64,000 nucleotides of DNA from the NCBI RefSeq assembly GCF_030718205.1, contig NZ_JAUZQF010000018.1, positions 223,423 through 287,422 of the forward strand, given 5' to 3'. Below the pieces are notes generated by a model that searched no databases, was not told the origin of the DNA, and saw only the letters and a program-made list of their open reading frames with translations. Below are positions 7,281 to 14,989 of this stretch, one piece after another (the stretch's first letter is position 1; each line of letters opens with the position of its first letter). The translations under genes and the position numbers were made by a program. The DNA comes from Nonomuraea turcica. GTDB taxonomy: Bacteria > Actinomycetota > Actinomycetes > Streptosporangiales > Streptosporangiaceae.

Positions 7281-8945
7281 ATGTTCGTGCTGTCGTCCTC
7301 GTTCGCCAGAGTCCTCGCCTTGGCGGGGATGTCCTTAGCCTTCCTCCTGCCCGCCAGTTCGGCCGACGCGTCGGCGTCCCTGCGCACGCACGCCTCCGCC
7401 AAGGGCAAGTTCATCGGGGCGGCGCTCGCCACTAGCCCGCTGTCCAATGAGACCTCCTACCGCAATATCGCGGCCACCGAGTTCAGTCAGGTCACCGCCG
7501 AGAACGCGATGAAGTGGGACGCCACCGAGCCCAGCCAGGGCCAGTTCAACTTCTCCGGCGCCGACGCCATCGTCAACTTCGCCACCCAGAACAACCAGCA
7601 GGTCCACGGCCACACCCTGGTGTGGCACAGCCAGACCCCGAGCTGGGTGCAGAACCTCGGCGCCAGCGCCATGCGCACCGCCATGCAGAACCACATCAGC
7701 CAGGTCGTCGGCCGCTACGCCGACAACGCGACCGTGGTCTCGTGGGACGTGGTGAACGAGATCTTCGACGACAACGGCGGCTGGCGCTCCTCGTTCTGGT
7801 ACAACACGCTCGGCCAGAGCTTTGTCGCCGACGCCTTCCGCGCCGCCCGCGCCGCCGACCCCAACGCCCGGCTGTGCATCAACGACTACAACGTCGAGGG
7901 CATCAATGCCAAGAGCACCGCGATGTACAACCTGGTCTCGTCGCTGCGCCAGCAGGGCGTGCCCGTCGACTGTGTGGGCTTCCAGGGTCACCTCGCGATC
8001 CAGTACGGCTTCCCGAACGACCTGCAGCAGAACCTGCAGCGCTTCGCCGACCTCGGCGTCCAGGTCCGCATCACCGAGCTGGACGTGCGCATGCAGATGC
8101 CCAGGGACGCCACCAAGGACGCCACCCAGGCCACCTACTACCGCAACGTCGTCAACGCCTGCCTGGCGGTGACCGCCTGCGCCGGCGTCACGATCTGGGG
8201 CTTCACCGACAAGTACTCGTGGGTGCCGGACACCTTCCAGGGCCAGGGCGCCGCGCTGATCTACAACGAGAGCTACCAGGCGAAGCCGTCGTACAACGCC
8301 GTGCACGACGCGCTGGCCGGCGGCACCACCACCGACACCACGCCGCCGACCACGCCGGGCACACCCACGTCGAGCAACGTGACGTCCAACTCGGCCGCCC
8401 TGACCTGGGCCGCCTCCACCGACAGCGGCGGCAGCGGGCTGGCCGGCTACAACATCTACCGCGAGCAGGGGGCCACCGACACGCTGCTCGGCCAGAGCAC
8501 CACGAACTCGACCACGCTGACCGGGCTGAGCTCCGAGACCCAGTACCAGGTCTACGTGCGGGCCCGTGACGGCGCCGGCAACCTGTCGGGGAACTCGCCG
8601 CTGGCCACGTTCACGACGCTGTCGGGACCGGGTGGCGGGGGCCCCTGCACCGCGGCCGGCACCGTGCAGACCCAGTGGAGCACCGGGTACGTGGTGCAGC
8701 CGGTGACCGTCACCAACACCGGCACGTCCGCCATCACCGGCTGGACCGTCACCTTCACCCTGCCCGCCGGCCACACGCTCACCGGCTCGTGGAACGCCGA
8801 CGTGACGGTGAGCGGGCAGACCGTCACCGCCAAGAACGCGGGTTACAACGGCAACCTGGCCCCGAACGCGAGCACCAGCTTCGGGTTCCAGGTCAGCCGG
8901 CCGAACGGGAACACTCAGACGCTCTCCGGATACACCTGCGCCTGA
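7281..8945 (+). CDS. Secreted GH10 endo-beta-1,4-xylanase with Fn3 and CBM2 domains
   Basis: A 554-residue exported enzyme. Residues 1-34 form a signal peptide with a small A-x-A-type end; residues 40-345 are a GH10 barrel with acid/base E160 in V-V-N-E and nucleophile E266 in I-T-E-L-D-V; residues 355-448 are a fibronectin type III module; a glycine linker (G-P-G-G-G-G-P) leads to a C-terminal family 2 carbohydrate-binding module bounded by two cysteines. It should cut xylan outside the cell, with CBM2 anchoring it to cellulose or xylan. GGAGGT (7273-7278) is only 2-3 bases from ATG 7281 but well spaced from GTG 7287, which could be the true start. Codon 19, in the signal peptide, is the rare TTA. 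Operators and a terminator flank the gene. Confidence 0.95.
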   Translation: MFVLSSSFARVLALAGMSLAFLLPASSADASASLRTHASAKGKFIGAALATSPLSNETSYRNIAATEFSQVTAENAMKWDATEPSQGQFNFSGADAIVNFATQNNQQVHGHTLVWHSQTPSWVQNLGASAMRTAMQNHISQVVGRYADNATVVSWDVVNEIFDDNGGWRSSFWYNTLGQSFVADAFRAARAADPNARLCINDYNVEGINAKSTAMYNLVSSLRQQGVPVDCVGFQGHLAIQYGFPNDLQQNLQRFADLGVQVRITELDVRMQMPRDATKDATQATYYRNVVNACLAVTACAGVTIWGFTDKYSWVPDTFQGQGAALIYNESYQAKPSYNAVHDALAGGTTTDTTPPTTPGTPTSSNVTSNSAALTWAASTDSGGSGLAGYNIYREQGATDTLLGQSTTNSTTLTGLSSETQYQVYVRARDGAGNLSGNSPLATFTTLSGPGGGGPCTAAGTVQTQWSTGYVVQPVTVTNTGTSAITGWTVTFTLPAGHTLTGSWNADVTVSGQTVTAKNAGYNGNLAPNASTSFGFQVSRPNGNTQTLSGYTCA

Positions 8946-8954
8946 TGTTCCGCG

Positions 8955-8990
8955 AATCCCCTGGGCGCTTCTCCTGCCGCCCAGGGGATT
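8955..8990 (+). terminator. Xylanase gene terminator
   Basis: AATCCCCTGGGCG (8955-8967) pairs perfectly with CGCCCAGGGGATT (8978-8990) over 13 bp around a 10-base loop, 9 bases after the xylanase stop, followed by a short pyrimidine run. Confidence 0.85.
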
Positions 8991-9056
8991 CTCTCTGCCG
9001 AAGATATTGACAATTAAACCGTCGAGGTCTGTCGTTCGCCATAGGAGGTGAACGGC

Positions 9057-9875
9057 ATGAACGAATGGGATGCCACCTCGTACGCGGGCAAGGACACCAT
9101 CCTGCGGGTCGTCAGGGACGAGGCCGATCGGCTGTTCGCGCTGGCCGAACCGGAGGAGGCATGGGAGGCGCCGACCGCCTGCCCAGGCTGGACGACGCGT
9201 GACGTGGTCGCGCACATCGTCGACACGACCGAGGGATACTTCGCCGCGTTCGACGCGGCTCGACGCAGCCAGGACTTCGGCGCGGCGTACGGGCTGCCCG
9301 GGATGGGCGATCGGGTCAACGAGCAGGCCGTGGCGCTGCGCGGGATCCCGCAGAAGGAGCTGCTCGACCGGCTCAAGACGGACCTCGAGCAGATGCAGGC
9401 GATCCTGCGCGAGCTCGGCGAGGACGAATGGGCCGGGCTCACCGTCCCGCACTTCTACATGGGCCCGCTGCCCGCGTACTTCTACGCGGCAGGCCAGCTC
9501 ATGGACTACGCCGTGCACTCCTGGGACATCCGGCAGGGGACCGGCCGGGCGCACGGGCTGTCGGGGGAGGCGGCCGATCTGCTGGTGCCGTTCATGTTCG
9601 TGCTCTGGCAGTCCACGATCAGGCAGGAGGCGGACCTGACGACGCCGTTCGAGCTCGGCATCCGGGTGGGCGGGGTCAACGGCGGAGACTTCCGCGTGTC
9701 GGTGGGGCCGGGCGGGATGACGTACGAGCAGGGTGACCTGGGCGGGTTGCCGACCGTCATCGAGTTCGACGCGGGGAGCATGGTGCTCACGACGTTCGGG
9801 CGCAGCAACGCCGGCACCGTCAGGGGCGACCTGGCGATCGCCGACCGCTACCTGAACCTGTTCTTCCGTATCTAG
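9057..9875 (+). CDS. Mycothiol-dependent maleylpyruvate isomerase-like (DinB/TIGR03086 type) protein
   Basis: A 272-residue protein of the DinB-like four-helix-bundle family common in mycothiol-producing actinomycetes. The first half has C-P-G-W-T-T-R-D-V-V-A-H-I and Y-A-V-H-S-W-D-I-R, the usual positions of metal-binding histidines; the bundle is followed by a C-terminal SCP2-like beta-rich domain. Characterised relatives are zinc, mycothiol-dependent transferases or isomerases, but most paralogues have no known substrate. AGGAGG (9043-9048) lies 8 bases before ATG 9057; a GTG at 9048 overlaps that site and is therefore rejected. A TTGACA (9007-9012) upstream could be a -35. The gene stands alone, without aromatic catabolism genes. 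Confidence 0.8.
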   Translation: MNEWDATSYAGKDTILRVVRDEADRLFALAEPEEAWEAPTACPGWTTRDVVAHIVDTTEGYFAAFDAARRSQDFGAAYGLPGMGDRVNEQAVALRGIPQKELLDRLKTDLEQMQAILRELGEDEWAGLTVPHFYMGPLPAYFYAAGQLMDYAVHSWDIRQGTGRAHGLSGEAADLLVPFMFVLWQSTIRQEADLTTPFELGIRVGGVNGGDFRVSVGPGGMTYEQGDLGGLPTVIEFDAGSMVLTTFGRSNAGTVRGDLAIADRYLNLFFRI

Positions 9876-9930
9876 AGCCGTGGGCCGCCGGTGCGCATAC
9901 CGGCGGCCGCGTGCTGTTACGGTTGGCCCG

Positions 9931-9942
9931 TAATGTGGGGTG
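9931..9942 (+). promoter_or_regulatory. Candidate leaderless -10 element of the kinase gene
   Basis: TAATGT (9931-9936) is followed by 6 bases and ATG 9943, matching the geometry at the two Uma2 genes. No purine-rich ribosome site other than GGGG is present. Confidence 0.4.
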
Positions 9943-10407
9943 ATGACTGATCGGGAAGTGGCCGTTCTCATCGGCCTGCAGGCTTCCGGTAAATCCGCCT
10001 TCTACCGGCGATGCCTGGCTGCCACTCATGCCCATGTGACCAAGGACGATTTCCCCAACGCGCGGCACCGGCAGCGACGCCAGCTCCGTCTGATCCGTGA
10101 GGCGCTGGAGGAGGATCGGAACGTGGCGGTCGACAACACCAATCCTTCACCCGAGGAGTGGCGGCCGTTGATCGTGACCGGGCGGGAGCACGGGGCGCGG
10201 GTGGTGGCCTATTGGTTCCCGCCGAACCTGAAGGGATCTCTCCAGCGCAACGCGGAACGGCTCGGCCGGGCGCGCGTGCCGGAGGTGGGCGTCTTCTCGA
10301 CGTACAGGCGGATGCGGCGCCCCCGGGTGGCCGACGGGTTCGACGAGGTGGCCGTGGTGGAGTTCGACGGGCGCGGTGGCTTTCTCGTGCGGAAGGAGGA
10401 GGGATGA
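9943..10407 (+). CDS. P-loop kinase, T4 polynucleotide-kinase-like
   Basis: A 154-residue, one-domain P-loop protein. The Walker A motif is G-L-Q-A-S-G-K-S near residues 11-18, followed by T-K-D-D-F (possible general-base aspartate), V-D-N-T-N-P-S near 67 and an arginine-rich segment near 115-125 that could be the lid. This layout is that of the 5'-OH polynucleotide kinase domain (T4 Pnkp/Clp1-like) rather than a large AAA protein. It would phosphorylate a 5'-OH end or a small molecule; the RNA-end reading rests on its neighbour. It overlaps the next gene by ATGA (10404-10407), and that gene encodes a Thg1-like polymerase, so the two are translationally coupled. Confidence 0.75.
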   Translation: MTDREVAVLIGLQASGKSAFYRRCLAATHAHVTKDDFPNARHRQRRQLRLIREALEEDRNVAVDNTNPSPEEWRPLIVTGREHGARVVAYWFPPNLKGSLQRNAERLGRARVPEVGVFSTYRRMRRPRVADGFDEVAVVEFDGRGGFLVRKEEG

Positions 10408-11153
10408 GGGGCGACCGGTTGGAGGCGGGGATGCGGGCGCGGGAGTGGTTTCACTCGCTGACGCTGCTGCCCGGTGCGTGGGCGATCGTGCGGGTGGATG
10501 GGCGCGCATTCTCCCGCTACACGGAAGGCCGCTTCGACAAGCCTTTCGACGTGCGCTTCCGCGAGTTGATGGCAGTCGCGGCGCGGAGCCTGCTGGAGGA
10601 GTTCCAGGGGTGTTACGCCTATGCGCAGAGCGATGAGATCTCTCTCGTGCTGCCTCCCTCCTTTGACCTGTTCGGGCGGGAGGCGGAAAAGCTGGTGTCG
10701 ATCTCGGCAGGCGTGGCCTCGGCGGCTTTCACGCACGCGGCGGGCGAGCCGGTGCACTTCGACAGCAGGGTCTGGCTGGGCAGCTCGGTGGAGGACGTCG
10801 TCGACTACATGTCGTGGCGGCAGGCCGACGCCGCCAGATGCGCACTGAACGGCTGGTGCTACTGGACCTTGCGCAGGGACGGCAGGACGGCGCGGCAGGC
10901 CGGCAAGCTGCTCGAACACACCACGGTCGCCGACAAGAACGAGCTGCTGTTCCAGCACGGCGTGAACTTCAACGAGCTGCCTGCCTGGCAGCGCCGCGGC
11001 ATCGCCTTGTGGTGGGAGACGCACGACCATCAGGGGCACGACCCCCTCCGCGGCGTGGACGTGGTCACCCAGCGGCGGCGGGTGCACGTGGAGTGGGATC
11101 TGCCCATGAAGGACGACTACCGGCGGCTCGTGGAGCGGCTGGTCACCGGCTGA
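10404..11153 (+). CDS. Thg1-like protein (tRNA-His guanylyltransferase family, 3'-5' polymerase)
   Basis: A 249-residue member of the Thg1 family. The metal-binding aspartates are in V-R-V-D-G-R-A-F-S (D32, G33) and A-Q-S-D-E-I-S (D77, E78), the two-metal palm of a reverse-direction polymerase. The later segment R-Q-A-D-A-A-R-C-A-L-N with Y-W replaces the HINNLY motif of eukaryotic Thg1, which is typical of bacterial Thg1-like proteins; these add nucleotides 3'-5' to repair truncated tRNA 5' ends rather than specifically adding G-1. A strong GGAAGGAGGA lies just before ATG 10404. Coupling with a polynucleotide-kinase-like protein suggests an RNA 5'-end repair module: the kinase restores a 5' phosphate and the Thg1-like enzyme rebuilds missing nucleotides. 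Family assignment is firm, substrate inferred. Confidence 0.88.
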   Translation: MRGDRLEAGMRAREWFHSLTLLPGAWAIVRVDGRAFSRYTEGRFDKPFDVRFRELMAVAARSLLEEFQGCYAYAQSDEISLVLPPSFDLFGREAEKLVSISAGVASAAFTHAAGEPVHFDSRVWLGSSVEDVVDYMSWRQADAARCALNGWCYWTLRRDGRTARQAGKLLEHTTVADKNELLFQHGVNFNELPAWQRRGIALWWETHDHQGHDPLRGVDVVTQRRRVHVEWDLPMKDDYRRLVERLVTG

Positions 11154-11186
11154 CCGCCGGCAGCGGTCGCGGAGTTCGCTCAGCGC

Positions 11187-12599
11187 TCACCCCAGGTCGT
11201 GCCCTCCGGCCGCCGGCAGCTGGTGCTTGGCCACGCGCGCGGTGGGCGTCCGGGGGAGGGTGTCCAGCCGCTGCCAGAACCTCGGCACCTTGTACGGAGC
11301 CAGCCGCTCAGCCGTCCAGTCACGCAGGGCCGCCAGGTCCAGCTCGCGCCCCGGAGCCGCGACCACGAACGCCTTCACCTCCTCGTCCGTCAGCTCGGAC
11401 GGGACCCCGATCACCGCGCACTCCAGCACGTCGGGGTGGGCTTCCAGGGCCTCTTCGACCTCCAAGGGCGAAAGGTTCTCGCCGCGGCGCCGTATGACCT
11501 CCTTTTTGCGGGCCACGAACGTGTAGGTGCCGTCGGGGTTGGCCGTCACCAGATCGCCGGTGTGCAGCCAGCCGTCCTTGACGGCCTTGGCGGTTTCATC
11601 GGGCATGCCCCAGTATCCGGGCGTCACAGCGGGGTTATGCAGGAGCAGCTCGCCGTCCTCAGCCACCCGCGCGTGGTTGATCGTGCCCAGCGTGGGGTGC
11701 TGGCGGGGCGTGCCCAGGGTCTCGTAGGGTCGGGCGCCGCGGGGCCAGATCAGCCCGTACGGGGTCTCCGACAGGGCGTAGCCGACGACGATCTCCAGGC
11801 CGAAGCGGCGCTCGATCTCCAACTGCCGTTCGCGGGCCGGTGCCGGGCCCGTGTAGCAGAGCTTGAGCGGGTTGTCGGCGTCGTCCGGCCTTTCCGGCTG
11901 CCGCATGAGGATCTCCAGCATGGCGCCGATCGCGTTGAACTCGGTGGCGCCGTACCGCCGGGCATCGTCCAGGAAGGAGCCGGCCGAGAAGCGGGGCAGG
12001 AGGACCAGGCCGGCGCCGCAGGACAGCGAGCCCATGACCGAGTAGGCCGGGGCGTTGATGTGGAACAGCGGCAGCGACGTCATCAGGCGGTCCGCGCCGG
12101 TCAGGCCGAGCCAGTGGGCGAAGCCCTGGCCGGCCAGCGCGTACGCCCGGTGGGTCTGCATGACCAGTTTGGAGCGGCCTGTGGTGCCGGAGGTGGGGAT
12201 GAGCGCGGCCAGATCGTCCGGCTTCACCAGGTCCGGAGGAAGGTCGGCGGGTCGTGGCCATGGGCCGGGGTCACGGATGACGTGGGCCGGCTTGGCCTGC
12301 TCCATGAGGGCGTCCAGCTCGCGGTCAGTGCTGCGCGGGTTCACGGGGAGGCTGATGGCGCCCAGCGTGGTCAGAGCCAGCCAGCAGATCAGGTCTCGCG
12401 GGGTGGTCCTGGCCACGAGCATGACGACGTCGCCGTGCCGCACGCCCCGGGCGGCCAGGGCCTGCGCCTCGCCGCCCACCAAGGCGGCGGCCTCGGCGAA
12501 CGTGATCATCGAGTCGCCGTGCAACCACGGGCGCTCGCCGCCGGCGGCGGCGGCGAGCACCTGCGGGATCGTGGCCGGGAGCGATCCGGGGGTGGTCAA
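11187..12599 (-). CDS. AMP-dependent acyl-CoA synthetase/ligase, second copy
   Basis: A 470-residue class I adenylate-forming enzyme, shorter than the ligase at 5369-7033. It carries I-P-T-S-G-T-T-G-R-S-K near 140, G-Y-A-L-S-E-T-P near 270, W-L-H-T-G-D-L near 350 and the hinge R-K-K-E-V-I-R-R-R-G-E-N. The C-terminal catalytic lysine position is altered: the segment reads L-P-R-T-P-T-A-R-V-A-K-H, with Ala-Arg where P-x-G-K is usual, as in CaiC/short FadD-like enzymes. It starts at TTG 12599, overlapping the stop of the glyoxalase gene by TTGA, so the two form one minus-strand unit. The substrate is unknown. Confidence 0.82.
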   Translation of the reverse strand: MTTPGSLPATIPQVLAAAAGGERPWLHGDSMITFAEAAALVGGEAQALAARGVRHGDVVMLVARTTPRDLICWLALTTLGAISLPVNPRSTDRELDALMEQAKPAHVIRDPGPWPRPADLPPDLVKPDDLAALIPTSGTTGRSKLVMQTHRAYALAGQGFAHWLGLTGADRLMTSLPLFHINAPAYSVMGSLSCGAGLVLLPRFSAGSFLDDARRYGATEFNAIGAMLEILMRQPERPDDADNPLKLCYTGPAPARERQLEIERRFGLEIVVGYALSETPYGLIWPRGARPYETLGTPRQHPTLGTINHARVAEDGELLLHNPAVTPGYWGMPDETAKAVKDGWLHTGDLVTANPDGTYTFVARKKEVIRRRGENLSPLEVEEALEAHPDVLECAVIGVPSELTDEEVKAFVVAAPGRELDLAALRDWTAERLAPYKVPRFWQRLDTLPRTPTARVAKHQLPAAGGHDLG

Positions 12600-13201
12600 G
12601 GCTCCAGCGTGATCCCTTCGCGCCTGAGGTCCTCGATGATGCCGTCCACCAGACGGGTGGCGACCGTGTGGCGCAGCTCGCCGTGGTCACGCAACTCGCG
12701 CACGGCGGGAACGGGATCCGGGTCGGCGAACAGCCGCTCGTCGGCGTAGTCCACCGGCCGGCCGGTCGGGTCGATGGTCCACCAGGACGCCTCCAGCGCG
12801 ATGCCGTTGGGGTCGCTGAAGTAGATCGACCGCAGGAACCCGTGGTCGATGACGTCGGTGACCTCGCACCCATGCGCCTTGAGCCGGTCGCGCATCCGGT
12901 TGAGCGCGTCCTCGTCCGGCAGGTGTAGCGACAGGTGATCGAACTGCGCTGCCTTGGCGTACGGCACGCCCGCGGGCTTGGCGAAGCTGTCGAGCGGCTG
13001 GTCCGCGTACTCGAAGAAGGCGACGGTGTTGCCCGGCGCCACCTCGAAGAAGTAGTGCTTGAACGCGGGCACGGCAAGGGTGGTGACCAGGCGGGCGCCG
13101 AGCACACCGTGCCAGAACCGCACGGTGGCGTCCATGTCCGCGGTCACCAGGGCGAGATGGTGCACGCCGCGCCAGTGCACCGGGTCGGGGTTTGCGGCCA
13201 T
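12596..13201 (-). CDS. VOC-superfamily (glyoxalase/dioxygenase fold) protein
   Basis: A 201-residue protein with paired beta-alpha-beta-beta-beta modules. V-H-H-L-A-L-V-T-A-D-M begins the first module (metal-ligand His near 15), F-D-H-L-S-L-H-L-P begins the second (His near 89) and G-I-A-L-E-A-S carries the likely metal glutamate. Members include extradiol dioxygenases, glyoxalases and isomerases, all metal-dependent and cytoplasmic. It is the first gene of a two-gene minus-strand unit with the acyl-CoA ligase, so the pair may handle one carboxylic acid substrate, for example an aromatic or ring-cleavage acid; this is only inference. Confidence 0.8.
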   Translation of the reverse strand: MAANPDPVHWRGVHHLALVTADMDATVRFWHGVLGARLVTTLAVPAFKHYFFEVAPGNTVAFFEYADQPLDSFAKPAGVPYAKAAQFDHLSLHLPDEDALNRMRDRLKAHGCEVTDVIDHGFLRSIYFSDPNGIALEASWWTIDPTGRPVDYADERLFADPDPVPAVRELRDHGELRHTVATRLVDGIIEDLRREGITLEP

Positions 13202-13253
13202 GCGTCAACCGTACGCCTTTCAACTATCCCTGGTAAGTGAGGACTACCTGCCT

Positions 13254-14075
13254 TCAGCCCTTCACCGAGCCGGCGAAGCTGAAGGAGCCGGCCAGGTATT
13301 TGTTGACCGCGACGTAGAGGACCACGGCCGGGGCGGTGTAGAGGATGGAGAAGGCGGCCAGCTGACCGTAGGCGACCTGGCCGTACTCGGAGAAGAACGT
13401 GAAGACGGTGACCGCGGCCGGCTGCTTCTCCGGGGTGTCCAGCAGGACGAACGGGGCGAAGAAATTGCCCCACTGGCCGACGAAGACGAAGATCGCGACG
13501 ACGGCGATGCCCGGGGCCATCAGCGGGCCGACGACGGCCGTCAGGGAGCGGATCCAGCCGGCCCCGTCGACCCAGGCCGCCTCCTCCAGGTTCACCGGCA
13601 CGCCGTCCATGAAGTTCTTCATCATCCAGATGGAGAACGGCAACGAGCTCGCCGTCAGGAACAACACCATCGCCGGGACCGAGCCGTACAGGTTGAAGCG
13701 GAAGAACATCGCGTAGACCGGCACCAGGATCGCGGTCACCGGCAGCCCGGTGGTGAACAGCAGGGTCAGCATGAAGTGGCGGCGGTAGCGCAGCTGGTAA
13801 CGCGACAGCGGATACGCCGCCAGGCCCGACACCAGGACGGTCAGGATCGCCGTCGAGCCCGAGATGACGATCGAGTTGATCAGCGGAAGGATGATCGTCT
13901 CCCAGGTCAGGACGGCTTCGAAGTTGTCCAGGGAGAAGGTGAGCGTGGGCGTGGCGGACAAGGTGGCCTCCGGCTGGACCGAGGCGATCAGCACCCACAG
14001 GAACGGCCCCAGGAAGGCCAGGGCGATGAGCAGCAGGGCCAGCACCGCCGCGCCCCTCGCGGCCAGCCGCATCAT
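13254..14075 (-). CDS. Carbohydrate ABC transporter permease (MalG/CUT1 type)
   Basis: A 273-residue membrane protein with about six helices and the permease EAA loop N-L-E-E-A-A-W-V-D-G-A-G near residue 190. The start, M-M-R-L-A-A-R-G, at 14075 overlaps the stop of the partner permease by ATGA, which fixes it against a much longer open frame. It forms the inner-membrane channel with the protein at 14072-14989. As usual in actinomycetes, no ATPase gene is in the cluster, so a shared MsiK-like ATPase is probably used. It is the last gene of the operon, 52 bases from the VOC gene. Confidence 0.9.
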   Translation of the reverse strand: MMRLAARGAAVLALLLIALAFLGPFLWVLIASVQPEATLSATPTLTFSLDNFEAVLTWETIILPLINSIVISGSTAILTVLVSGLAAYPLSRYQLRYRRHFMLTLLFTTGLPVTAILVPVYAMFFRFNLYGSVPAMVLFLTASSLPFSIWMMKNFMDGVPVNLEEAAWVDGAGWIRSLTAVVGPLMAPGIAVVAIFVFVGQWGNFFAPFVLLDTPEKQPAAVTVFTFFSEYGQVAYGQLAAFSILYTAPAVVLYVAVNKYLAGSFSFAGSVKG

Positions 14076-14989
14076 GCGTCCTCCACCTTGATCAAACGCA
14101 GGTAGATCAGCGAGAACAGGGCTCCGATCACCAGCATGACGAGGGCGATCGCGGAGCCGTAGCCGATCTCGAAGTAGCGGAACGCCTGCTCGTACATGTA
14201 CAGCGGCGTCGTCTGGCTGGCCGTCCCCGGGCCGCCGCCGGTGAGGGCGTAGATGAGGCCGAAACTGGCCAGGGTCTGCAAGGTGATCAGCATGAGGTTC
14301 GCCATGATGGAGCGGCGGATCAGCGGCAGCGTGATGTGCAGCAGGCGGCGGCCGGGCCCGGCGCCGTCCACCGCGGCGGCCTCCACCAGGTCGGCGGGGA
14401 CCTCCGAGAGCGCCGCCGAGTACACCAGCATCGAGAACGCCGTGCCGCGCCAGATGTTGGCCAGGATGACCGCGAGCATCGGCGCCGTGTAGAGCCATTC
14501 CTGCTCGATGCCGAGCGCCGTGTTGAGCGTGCCCTCCTCGGCCAGGAAGGAGAACCAGCAGGCCGCCGCCACGACCTCCGGCACCACCCAGGCGGCGATC
14601 ACGACGCCGTTGACCACGCTGCGGGTCACCCGGCCGCGGCCGCGCTGGAGAAGGGCGATGATCAGGCCCAGGGTGTTCTGGCCGATGACGGCCGAGCCGA
14701 TGACGAAGACGAACGTCAGGAAGAACGAGTTGAGGAAGGTCGGGTCGCCGAAGAGCTTGATGAAGTTGGCCAGGCCCACGAATCGCGAGTTCACCGACGC
14801 CGAGCCGGTGAGCGTCTCGTTCGTGAACGCGATGTAGACGCTCCAGAGGATAGGCCCGGCCAGGAACAGGGCCAGGATGACCAGGGCCGGGCCGAGGGGG
14901 AGGAGCCAGCGCAGAACCCCGCGCCGCGCCGGGCCGCGCACGGGCGGGCTCGTCACGGGCGGGGACTGCGGCGCGGTGGCGACCGTCAT
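14072..14989 (-). CDS. Carbohydrate ABC transporter permease (MalF/CUT1 type)
   Basis: A 305-residue permease with six hydrophobic segments, a long Pro-rich cytoplasmic N-terminus and the EAA loop V-E-A-A-A-V-D-G-A-G near residue 205. It pairs with the permease at 13254 and the lipoprotein at 14986, with 4-nt ATGA overlaps on both sides, so all three are translationally coupled. CUT1 systems import mono- and oligosaccharides; the sugar is not evident from sequence. Confidence 0.9.
   Translation of the reverse strand: MTVATAPQSPPVTSPPVRGPARRGVLRWLLPLGPALVILALFLAGPILWSVYIAFTNETLTGSASVNSRFVGLANFIKLFGDPTFLNSFFLTFVFVIGSAVIGQNTLGLIIALLQRGRGRVTRSVVNGVVIAAWVVPEVVAAACWFSFLAEEGTLNTALGIEQEWLYTAPMLAVILANIWRGTAFSMLVYSAALSEVPADLVEAAAVDGAGPGRRLLHITLPLIRRSIMANLMLITLQTLASFGLIYALTGGGPGTASQTTPLYMYEQAFRYFEIGYGSAIALVMLVIGALFSLIYLRLIKVEDA

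Noticed and set aside
9007..9035. A full promoter for the DinB-type gene built on TTGACA at 9007-9012
   Set aside because: The -35 is perfect but no acceptable -10 lies 16-19 bases downstream, so I did not list it as a feature.
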